The notes under the pieces are model-generated. The model was not told where the DNA came from and made no database searches. It saw nothing but the letters and a program-made list of their open reading frames with translations. A program made the position numbers and the translations under genes. 7,797 bases of DNA from Christiangramia sp. (GTDB lineage Bacteria; Bacteroidota; Bacteroidia; Flavobacteriales; Flavobacteriaceae): the NCBI GenBank assembly GCA_024635735.1, contig JAGXII010000068.1:1-7797 (forward strand), written 5' to 3'. How positions within the stretch are numbered: the first letter of the stretch is position 1; the number at the start of each line of letters is the position of its first letter. Below are positions 1-5,666 of this stretch, piece by piece.

Positions 1-289
1 CTGCCATTAGCAATCCACTGGCGTCGGTTATATAATCTATAAGGTCTGACGAAAGTCGAAGTTCGCTTTCCTCAAGAGAATAATATTCAGACTCTTCTAT
101 TTTCGTAATCTGTTTCTTATCCACCCAGGCCTCAAAATCATCGAAAGCCAGACGAATTTTACTCCAGTGTGCTCTTTCTTCAATAATTTTGAAATGTTCA
201 CCATATAGGATCTGGGAGGTCATTTCACTTTCGTGAGATGAAGAAATCCTCAGAGGCACAATACTTAAATGGCAAATCCCGTATTGCAT
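1..289 (-). CDS. C40 (NlpC/P60) family peptidase, N-terminal SH3 part, 3'-truncated by window edge
   Basis: The gene reads leftward from an ATG at 287-289, and 96 codons are present before the window ends. The visible protein begins MQYGICHLSIVPLRIS, continues with SSHESEMTSQILYGEHFKI, and has HWSKIRLAFDDFEAWVDKKQ near residues 41-60. This is the bacterial SH3-like fold found at the start of flavobacterial NlpC/P60 endopeptidases, which cleave peptide cross-links in peptidoglycan. The catalytic Cys/His domain would lie beyond the window edge and is not seen, so the peptidase call rests on the SH3 segment and on recall of the family. No lipoprotein or signal peptide is apparent from this start. 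The start lies 22 nt after the thiolase stop on the same strand, so the two are probably co-transcribed. The start has no Shine-Dalgarno, as is usual in this phylum. Confidence 0.75.
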   Translation of the reverse strand, partial: MQYGICHLSIVPLRISSSHESEMTSQILYGEHFKIIEERAHWSKIRLAFDDFEAWVDKKQITKIEESEYYSLEESELRLSSDLIDYITDASGLLMA

Positions 290-311
290 TAATTTGTTAG
301 ATTAATTAATG

Positions 312-1493
312 TTAGGAATTACGTTCAATTACCATTGCTGAAGCTCCGCCACCTCCATTACAGATTGCAGCTGCTCCAATTTTCGCATTGTTCTGTTCCA
401 GAACATTCAAAAGGGTGATGAGAATTCTCACACCGCTACATCCCAGAGGGTGTCCTAACGATACGGCACCACCATTTACATTCGTATTTTTATCTGTGAG
501 TCCAAGAATTTTCATATTTGCAAGTCCTACAACCGCAAATGCTTCATTAAATTCAAAGAAATCCACATCTTCTTTCTTAATTCCGGCTTTCTCCAGCGCT
601 TTTGGTAAAGCTTTTGCGGGAGCCGTGGTAAACCATTTTGGTTCCTGTGCGGCATCAGCAAAACTTTTTATAGTTGCAAGAGGTTTTAGGCCTAATTCAT
701 CGGCTTTTTCTCTGCTCATAAGCACTACGGCACCAGCTCCATCGTTGATCGTTGAAGCATTTGCGGCAGTTACCGTTCCATCTTTAGAAAAAGCGGGTCT
801 AAGAGAAGAAATTTTATCTATTCTTATATTCTTAAACTCCTCATCTTCATTTACAATCACCTGGTCTCCTTTTCTTTGAGGAACTTCTACAGGAACTACT
901 TCATTATCAAATTTCCCTTCTTTCCAGGCTTTAGCAGATCTTTCGTAAGATTGTATTGCAAACTTGTCCTGGTCTTCCCTTGAAAAGTTATGCTCTGTAG
1001 CACAAAGATCGGCACATGTGCCCATTGCATTATGATCATAAGCGTCTACAAGACCGTCTTTTTGCATCCCGTCCTCCATAGTAGCCGGACCGAATTTCTT
1101 ACCGTTTCTTAAGTACATATAATGCGGGATAAGACTCATGTTTTCCATTCCACCTGCGACCACAATAGAAGTGTCACCCAACATTATTGACTGTGCTGCC
1201 TGCATTACCGCCTTCATTCCACTGGAGCATACTTTATTCACCGTTGTACAGGGAACAGTGTCCGGGATTCCGGCACCAAGAGAAGCCTGTCTTGCCGGAG
1301 CCTGTCCAACACCAGCCTGTACCACATTTCCCATCAAAACCTCCTCAACCATTTCCGGCTTAAGATTGATTTTGTCTAAGGCTCCTTTAATTGCAATAGA
1401 CCCTAATTTTGTGGCTGGAATACTGGATAAGCTCCCCAAAAAACTTCCTATGGGAGTCCTTGCAGCGCTTACTATTACTACTTCTTTGTTCAT
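312..1493 (-). CDS. Acetyl-CoA C-acetyltransferase (thiolase II family)
   Basis: This 393-aa protein is a complete thiolase, which condenses two acetyl-CoA to acetoacetyl-CoA or runs the reverse thiolysis in the cytoplasm. The nucleophilic cysteine is C89 in NKVCSSGMKA. N316 lies in the NEAFAVVG motif, H348 in GHPLGCSG, and the second catalytic cysteine is C378 in CNGGGGASAM. These numbers coincide exactly with those I recall for the Zoogloea biosynthetic thiolase (C89, N316, H348, C378), and the length is typical, so the enzyme appears intact. Sequence alone does not say whether it serves ketone/short-chain degradation (AtoB-like) or synthesis (ThlA/PhaA-like); no reductase or CoA-transferase gene lies beside it. 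It is the first gene of a leftward pair with the C40 peptidase. A metabolic link between the two is not obvious. The upstream 113 bp is shared with the divergent 7TM-HD gene. Confidence 0.95.
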   Translation of the reverse strand: MNKEVVIVSAARTPIGSFLGSLSSIPATKLGSIAIKGALDKINLKPEMVEEVLMGNVVQAGVGQAPARQASLGAGIPDTVPCTTVNKVCSSGMKAVMQAAQSIMLGDTSIVVAGGMENMSLIPHYMYLRNGKKFGPATMEDGMQKDGLVDAYDHNAMGTCADLCATEHNFSREDQDKFAIQSYERSAKAWKEGKFDNEVVPVEVPQRKGDQVIVNEDEEFKNIRIDKISSLRPAFSKDGTVTAANASTINDGAGAVVLMSREKADELGLKPLATIKSFADAAQEPKWFTTAPAKALPKALEKAGIKKEDVDFFEFNEAFAVVGLANMKILGLTDKNTNVNGGAVSLGHPLGCSGVRILITLLNVLEQNNAKIGAAAICNGGGGASAMVIERNS

Positions 1494-1521
1494 GTTTTAG
1501 TTTTAATTAATTCAAGAGATG

Positions 1522-1529
1522 CGAAGTTA
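1522..1529 (-). promoter_or_regulatory. Possible -7 element for the thiolase operon
   Basis: Read on the minus strand this is TAACTTCG, one mismatch from the Bacteroidota -7 consensus TAnnTTTG. It lies 28 bp upstream of the thiolase ATG. No convincing TTTG -33 element is seen at the expected distance, so this is a weak call. Confidence 0.3.
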
Positions 1530-1580
1530 GTGATTTTATAAGGAATTAAATAACCTGGGCCTTTTCAGACCTATTTTTAC

Positions 1581-1588
1581 TACATTTG
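1581..1588 (+). promoter_or_regulatory. Bacteroidota -7 promoter element for the 7TM-HD gene
   Basis: The sequence TACATTTG matches the primary sigma-factor -7 consensus TAnnTTTG exactly. It ends 18 bp before the ATG at 1607, which would give a short leader of about a dozen bases without any Shine-Dalgarno. A -33 TTTG is not evident at the usual spacing. Confidence 0.5.
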
Positions 1589-1606
1589 GGCATTACCTGT
1601 TAAACT

Positions 1607-3652
1607 ATGAGCGATTTCATTAATAAGCTATATAAAAATCAGGCACTTTTTTATAAGGTTTTCCTGTTTGTGCTTACCTCAGTTTTAATAGTTTATCTCC
1701 TTCCAAAAGGGGGGAAATTCAAATACGATATTCCCAAAGGTAAACCTTGGCAATATGAAAATCTTTATGCGCCTTTTGATTTTGCAATTTTAAAATCAGA
1801 TGAAGAAATAGCTGCTGAAAGGCAGGAAATTACTAATGCTCATGTACCGTATTATAATTTCAATTCCAATATTCCAGAGAAAGTTAGTGAAGATGCACTT
1901 CTGGAAGTTCATAATGTTTTTCCCGATACTACCTTAAAAGTATACGAAACAATCATTGATAATTTTGTTACTGAAACTGTAGACAAAATCTATGAATATG
2001 GTTTACTTCAGGAAAGTAATCGTTTGGAACCCGATAAACTTGTTTATGTACTTAGGGGAAATGAAGCTTCTGAAGTCGCCTACAGGAAAATTCTTAAGCA
2101 GGGAGAAATCCGTTCCTTTTTGAATGATGAAATTGAAAACGCGGGTTTTTCTTCTTTTAAAACGGAATTATTCGAAGTCTTCTTCAATTCTATAGAACCT
2201 AACGTTACCTTCAATAATGAGCTTACACAGAAGGAACTTGACAGTAAGCTAAATAATATTTCTTATACCCGTGGAATAATAGAACAGGGCAGCCGTATTA
2301 TAGCGAAAGGGGAAGTAGTCGAAGGGAATAAATATAATATTCTAATATCCCTGAAAGCCGAATATGAGTCTCAGGTTTGGAGCCAGTCTAATTACAACTG
2401 GATAATTGTTGGGTATAGCGCCCTTGTCGCCCTGGCCTTACTTATGCTGTTGCTTTTTATGAGAAAGTACCGAAGAAGTATTTTTGAGAATAATGTGAAG
2501 GTGACCTTTATATTCTTCAACATTATTTTCATGCTCATGCTTACCACTTTAGTGGTAAACTTCAATATAGATTATGTTTACGTAGTTCCGTTATGTATTC
2601 TCCCGCTTACACTTAAAGCCTTCTTTGACGCGAGATTAGGATTGTTTACCCATGTAATTACTGTTTTACTTCTGGGCTTTATAGTCCCGAACAGTTATGA
2701 ATATATGTTCCTTCAAATCATTGCAGGAATTGTTACTATTCTCACAGTGAGTGAACTTTATAAAAGAGCGAATCTTTTCATCTCTGTTGGCCAAATTACA
2801 TTGGTTTATATCATTTCGTATTTTGCTTTTACAGTTATACAGGCAGGAAATGTGGAAGATATAAAAGCCGAAATTTTTCTGACTTTTCTTTTAGGCGGGC
2901 TTGCCACACTTTTTGTGCAGCCACTTATTTACGTTTACGAAAAAATATTCGGAATGGTGAGTGATATGTCACTTCTTGAACTTTCTGACACGAATTCAAA
3001 ATTACTAAAGGAACTTGCTGAAAAAGCTCCGGGAACTTTTCACCATAGTTTAAATGTTGCAAATCTGGCTGAAGCCGCGGCAAATGAAATTAACGCTAAT
3101 GCAATGCTTGCCAGGGTGGGAGCTTTGTATCATGATATTGGTAAAATGCAAAACCCTACCTATTTTACAGAAAATCAAACCACTTCGGTAAACTCTCACG
3201 ATGAGTTATCGCCAAGAGAGAGTGCCCAGATAATTATTGAACATGTGATCAAGGGAATTGAGATCGCTAAAAAGAATAATTTACCAGACAGAGTAATAGA
3301 CTTTATAAGAACTCACCACGGTACCAGTACGGTGTATTATTTCTATATGAAGGAGAAAGAGGCTAATGATAATACTTCTTCCGAAGATTTTAGATATCCC
3401 GGGCCTATTCCATTTAGTAAAGAAACAGCGGTCCTTATGATGTGTGATAGTGTGGAGGCGGCGAGTAAAAGTTTAAAAGAACCAACATCAGTTCTTATTG
3501 ATAATTTTGTAGAAAAAATTGTTGATAAACAAATGGAGGAGGGGCAGTTCCTCAATTCAAATATCACTTTCAAGGAAATACAAATGGTGAAAAAAATTCT
3601 GAAGCGTAAGCTTAAGAATATTTACCATTTACGTATTGAATATCCTGAATAG
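1607..3652 (+). CDS. pgpH: 7TM-HD (PgpH-like) HDIG-domain membrane phosphodiesterase, predicted c-di-AMP hydrolase
   Basis: This 681-aa inner-membrane protein has the full 7TMR-HD architecture. A first membrane segment lies near residues 15-33. An extracytoplasmic 7TMR-HDED region (about 35-262) contains the typical segment around PFDFAILKSDEEIAAER. A seven-helix bundle runs from about 264 to 445, and a cytoplasmic HD domain covers about 470-660. The HD metal ligands are visible: H479/H480 in TFHHSLNVAN, H509-D510 in YHDIGK, H531, H546 in IEHVIKG, H570/H571 in RTHHGTS, and D614 in MMCDSVEAAS. The family is known from Listeria PgpH, which hydrolyses c-di-AMP to pApA, so the likely role is c-di-AMP turnover and thus osmotic or cell-wall homeostasis. 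The substrate in this organism is inferred. No motif residue appears lost. The gene stands alone and ends abutting the convergent GreA-like gene. Confidence 0.92.
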   Translation: MSDFINKLYKNQALFYKVFLFVLTSVLIVYLLPKGGKFKYDIPKGKPWQYENLYAPFDFAILKSDEEIAAERQEITNAHVPYYNFNSNIPEKVSEDALLEVHNVFPDTTLKVYETIIDNFVTETVDKIYEYGLLQESNRLEPDKLVYVLRGNEASEVAYRKILKQGEIRSFLNDEIENAGFSSFKTELFEVFFNSIEPNVTFNNELTQKELDSKLNNISYTRGIIEQGSRIIAKGEVVEGNKYNILISLKAEYESQVWSQSNYNWIIVGYSALVALALLMLLLFMRKYRRSIFENNVKVTFIFFNIIFMLMLTTLVVNFNIDYVYVVPLCILPLTLKAFFDARLGLFTHVITVLLLGFIVPNSYEYMFLQIIAGIVTILTVSELYKRANLFISVGQITLVYIISYFAFTVIQAGNVEDIKAEIFLTFLLGGLATLFVQPLIYVYEKIFGMVSDMSLLELSDTNSKLLKELAEKAPGTFHHSLNVANLAEAAANEINANAMLARVGALYHDIGKMQNPTYFTENQTTSVNSHDELSPRESAQIIIEHVIKGIEIAKKNNLPDRVIDFIRTHHGTSTVYYFYMKEKEANDNTSSEDFRYPGPIPFSKETAVLMMCDSVEAASKSLKEPTSVLIDNFVEKIVDKQMEEGQFLNSNITFKEIQMVKKILKRKLKNIYHLRIEYPE

Positions 3653-3670
3653 TTAGTGTACTTCAAGGAT
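3642..3670. terminator. Imperfect hairpin spanning the convergent stop codons (candidate bidirectional terminator)
   Basis: The arms ATCCTGAA (3642-3649) and TTCAAGGAT (3662-3670) pair over 8 bp with one bulged A (3665). The 12-nt loop contains both stop codons, TAG at 3650-3652 on the plus strand and TTA at 3653-3655 for the minus strand. There is no clear U-tract on either side, so intrinsic termination is uncertain. Confidence 0.35.
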
Positions 3671-4105
3671 CTTATGTTCCTTGCCATTAAAACTAAATGA
3701 TTCACCGGTTTTTTTACCTTTCATTTCCTGATAGATAGGAGCATCTGTGGAAATTGCATAAACAATACTGCCTTCTTTCAGAACGATCTTTCCAAGAGCT
3801 GCTGAAATAAAATAATAGTTTTCGCTGGTTTCTACGACACTCCCAAAATCGATAACCTCGCTGTAATGCTTTTGGTCTATGCGCGATAATTTTTCTTTCA
3901 TCTTACGGGAATTATCGAAGTACTCTGCATATTTTTCAAAATCACCCAATAACTGGCCTTTACTGTCATCTTCGTCATAATCTGTATGCACATCGTTATT
4001 TTCCATAGACTCTTTGATGTCATCCATATCCTTTTGATATTTGTCTATTTGGCGATTTACAGTGTCCAGACATTTTATAAATAATTCCTCTTTATTCGCT
4101 ACCAT
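3653..4105 (-). CDS. GreA/GreB-family transcription elongation factor-like protein
   Basis: This 150-aa protein has the two-part Gre layout. An N-terminal helical hairpin (about 1-80) has a strongly acidic tip (D38, D42, D44, E45, D46, D47). A C-terminal FKBP-like domain (about 84-150) ends in the hallmark segment APIYQEMKGKKTGESFSF (122-139), comparable to the SPxxxALLGKxxGD motif of GreA. Gre factors enter the RNA polymerase secondary channel and stimulate cleavage of backtracked RNA using acidic tip residues. That activity is plausible here but not proven, because the coiled coil is divergent and Gfh- or Rnk-like proteins share the architecture. It is probably a second, lineage-specific Gre paralogue rather than the main GreA (about 158 aa). 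It is monocistronic by position, and its stop abuts the stop of the convergent 7TM-HD gene. The start is the ATG at 4103-4105. Confidence 0.82.
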   Translation of the reverse strand: MVANKEELFIKCLDTVNRQIDKYQKDMDDIKESMENNDVHTDYDEDDSKGQLLGDFEKYAEYFDNSRKMKEKLSRIDQKHYSEVIDFGSVVETSENYYFISAALGKIVLKEGSIVYAISTDAPIYQEMKGKKTGESFSFNGKEHKILEVH

Positions 4106-4129
4106 TTTCTTCTGTTTTCAGATTAGATT

Positions 4130-4137
4130 TAAAATTA
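4130..4137 (-). promoter_or_regulatory. Possible -7 element for the GreA-like gene
   Basis: On the minus strand this reads TAATTTTA, one mismatch from TAnnTTTG, 24 bp upstream of the ATG. The region is very AT-rich, so chance matches are likely. An alternative at 4169-4176 reads AATATTTG on the minus strand, also with one mismatch. Confidence 0.22.
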
Positions 4138-4190
4138 AATAAGCTTTTCGGGCTTACCGAAGATTTAGCAAATATTTAATATGAAACCAG

Positions 4191-4227
4191 CCTTATACTT
4201 ATATTAATAAAATATAAGCCTATAAGG
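4191..4227. repeat. Long imperfect inverted repeat upstream of the SatD-family gene
   Basis: The left arm (4191-4205, CCTTATACTTATATT) pairs with the right arm (4211-4227) across an AATAA loop. All 15 left-arm bases are matched, with a 2-nt bulge (CC, 4219-4220) on the right. Each arm contains two copies of TATAAG/CTTATA. It could be an operator for a dimeric regulator or a structured element in the 5' region of an upstream transcript. The AT-rich composition lowers the weight of the observation, but 15 matched bases is long. Confidence 0.5.
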
Positions 4228-4242
4228 TTATTTTTATAGTTT

Positions 4243-4260
4243 ATAAGTTTTTAAACTTAT
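4243..4260. promoter_or_regulatory. Palindromic operator candidate overlapping the satD promoter
   Basis: ATAAGTTT (4243-4250) and AAACTTAT (4253-4260) form a perfect 8-bp inverted repeat with a 2-bp spacer. It ends 5 bp before the -7 element, so it fills the -33/-7 spacer region. A protein bound here would compete with RNA polymerase or contact it. The nearest candidate regulator is the SatD-family protein, which has its own helix-turn-helix; this link is inferred. Confidence 0.45.
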
Positions 4261-4265
4261 TTTAT

Positions 4266-4273
4266 TATATTTG
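4266..4273 (+). promoter_or_regulatory. -7 promoter element of the SatD-DUF3307 operon, implying a leaderless mRNA
   Basis: TATATTTG is an exact match to TAnnTTTG and ends only 4 bp before the ATG at 4278. With the usual Bacteroidota spacing, transcription would start at or within a few bases of the A of the start codon. No TTTG -33 box is found at the usual distance; the palindrome at 4243-4260 occupies that place. Confidence 0.5.
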
Positions 4274-4277
4274 GAAT

Positions 4278-4940
4278 ATGATAGCAGTGATATCAGCAGA
4301 TCTTTTGTCCTCTTCCAGTTATTCCAAAAAATTTATGGAACAGGTTTTAAATGTTTTAAAATCAGAGTTTAACGAGATAGATAAGCTCAACAAGTCTAGA
4401 GCCCCTAATTTTAAAATATTTCGGGGTGATAGCTTTCAGGGCATTCTTGATGATCCATCAGAATCGCTTAAAATAGCGATGCAGTTAAAAACGGCCATTA
4501 ACCGTCTTCAGGGTGAAAAGAATGAAAGGTCTATTGAGGCAGATCTTCGTTGCGCGATTGGAATAGGGACCTATGATTTTAAAAGAGAATTAATTTCAGA
4601 ATCTAATGGACAGGCTTTTCAGTTTTCGGGCAGGACCCTGGACTCCATGAAAAATTCAAATAGAAAAACCTTACTCAAAACTCCAGATGATCAAATCAAT
4701 GAAGAATTTAATACCTCTCTTTATTTATTTGATATTTTGGCTGATAAGTGGAGCACGGCTTCAGCCGAAGTAATTTATTATCTTTTAAAAGATTTAAAAG
4801 AAAATGATATTGCCGCAGAACTGGGAATCAGTCAGTCTGCCGTGAATCAGCGAAAAAAAGCAGCCGGTTGGGATGCAATTGCTCAACTTCTTAAACGTTA
4901 CAAGCATGTAATCTCTCAAAATTTCTCGAATGGAAAATAG
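4278..4940 (+). CDS. SatD-family protein: cyclase-like N-terminal domain plus C-terminal helix-turn-helix
   Basis: This 220-aa protein has the features of the SatD family (named from the Streptococcus sat locus), whose biochemical role I do not know. The opening strand MIAVISADLL, the FRGDSFQGIL segment (48-57), the DLRCAIGIGTYDF segment (89-101) and ESNGQAFQFSGRTLDSMK (108-125) are the family signature. They also resemble the core of class III nucleotide cyclases, with D8 and D51 as possible metal ligands and R119 as a possible transition-state arginine. Residues about 158-205 form a helix-turn-helix, with the turn and recognition helix in DIAAELGISQSAVNQRKKA (177-195). The start is fixed by the conserved first strand, although it leaves almost no leader. 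The gene overlaps the DUF3307 gene by 11 nt, implying translational coupling. It is probably cytoplasmic, with no membrane segments. The family call is firm; cyclase-like chemistry is inference. Confidence 0.85.
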   Translation: MIAVISADLLSSSSYSKKFMEQVLNVLKSEFNEIDKLNKSRAPNFKIFRGDSFQGILDDPSESLKIAMQLKTAINRLQGEKNERSIEADLRCAIGIGTYDFKRELISESNGQAFQFSGRTLDSMKNSNRKTLLKTPDDQINEEFNTSLYLFDILADKWSTASAEVIYYLLKDLKENDIAAELGISQSAVNQRKKAAGWDAIAQLLKRYKHVISQNFSNGK

Positions 4941-5661
4941 CATCTTAATATTTCTTCAGCTATTACTGGCACATATTATTACAGATTTTGTGATCCAGCC
5001 TACCATGTGGGTGAGGGATAAAAGAAATAGAAAAGGTGCTTCTGTGTATCTGTATATACATTCACTCATTGCCGGTTTGCTAACCTTTATATTGCTAATG
5101 CGTCCGGAATGGTGGTATATAGCGGTTTTTATAAGTTTCACTCACTTCTTCACCGATTTGTGGAAACTTCAGTTTTCAAAAGATAACCTCAAAATATTTG
5201 TTTTAGATCAATTACTGCATCTGTTTGGAATCACACTGGCATGGCTTTATATCACCTCAAATTTTGACAATGTAATTCCATTTCTGGGAGACATGTTAAG
5301 TTCTAAAGAGGCTCTTGCAATAATTATTGGATATCTCCTAATTATTTTCCCAACTGGATTTTTAATTGGAAAAGCAACTATGCGCTGGCAAAATGAGGTA
5401 GAAGACGATCTTAGAAAGAACAGTCTGGATGCTGCAGGGCGTTATATTGGAATTTTTGAACGAATTCTGGTACTTACCTTCGTTCTTACAATGAATTTAT
5501 CGGCAATAGGATTTTTGATAGCCGCAAAATCCATTCTACGGTTCAGTGATAAATCTGAAACAGGCGCAAGAAAGCAAACCGAGTACGTACTCATAGGAAC
5601 CCTTATGAGCTTTGCAATCACAATTTTAATAGGCTTTTTAGTACGCCAGGTTACGCTCTAA
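4930..5661 (+). CDS. DUF3307 polytopic membrane protein
   Basis: This 243-aa protein belongs to the DUF3307 family of uncharacterised bacterial inner-membrane proteins. About six to seven hydrophobic segments are visible: roughly 4-23, 38-57, 61-76, 90-110, 127-148, 176-199 and 219-238. Family landmarks are LLLAHIITDFVIQP (11-24), the H72/D76 pair in THFFTDLWK, DQLLH (93-97), and the late AGRYIGIFER stretch (169-178) followed by IGFLIAAKSILRFSD. Three His/Asp pairs at i/i+4 spacing (H15/D19, H72/D76, D93/H97) plus H44 look like a membrane-embedded polar or metal site, by analogy with YdjM-type membrane hydrolases. That function is not established. The ATG at 4930 lies inside the end of the SatD-family gene, so expression is likely coupled to it. 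From memory, SatD and DUF3307 genes are neighbours in other genomes too. The 3' end overlaps the convergent 135-aa gene by 24 nt. Confidence 0.85.
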   Translation: MENSILIFLQLLLAHIITDFVIQPTMWVRDKRNRKGASVYLYIHSLIAGLLTFILLMRPEWWYIAVFISFTHFFTDLWKLQFSKDNLKIFVLDQLLHLFGITLAWLYITSNFDNVIPFLGDMLSSKEALAIIIGYLLIIFPTGFLIGKATMRWQNEVEDDLRKNSLDAAGRYIGIFERILVLTFVLTMNLSAIGFLIAAKSILRFSDKSETGARKQTEYVLIGTLMSFAITILIGFLVRQVTL

Positions 5662-5666
5662 AAGCT
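5632..5666. terminator. Hairpin across the overlapping convergent gene ends (candidate bidirectional terminator)
   Basis: GCTTTTTAG (5633-5641) pairs with CTAAAAGC (5658-5665) over 8 bp with one bulged T, and a G-T wobble at 5632/5666 extends it. The loop is 16 nt. The minus-strand stop (5638-5640) lies in the left arm, and the plus-strand stop (5659-5661) lies in the right arm. No U-tract follows on either strand, so termination is only suggested. Confidence 0.35.

Noticed and set aside
388..879. 163-codon open frame on the plus strand inside the thiolase gene
   Set aside because: It is antisense to an intact thiolase with all catalytic residues, and its translation has no recognisable domain. 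It is a shadow frame.
1138..1500. 120-codon plus-strand open frame near the thiolase start
   Set aside because: It is a shadow of the thiolase N-terminal coding region, with low-complexity Ala/Pro/Thr content typical of antisense frames.
3343..3573. 76-codon minus-strand open frame inside the HD domain gene
   Set aside because: It is antisense to conserved HD-domain sequence, with no domain or promoter of its own.
3709..3715. Run of seven T after ACCGGT, considered as a U-tract of a terminator for the 7TM-HD gene
   Set aside because: No stable stem of useful length immediately precedes it, and it lies inside the GreA-like coding sequence, where it encodes the KKTGE stretch.
4147..4161. Small hairpin TTCGG/CCGAA in the region upstream of the GreA-like gene
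   Set aside because: Only 5 bp of pairing with no U-tract, and no clear position relative to a promoter. It could easily be chance.
4956..5141. 61-codon minus-strand open frame inside the DUF3307 gene
   Set aside because: It is antisense to conserved DUF3307 motifs and has no independent support.
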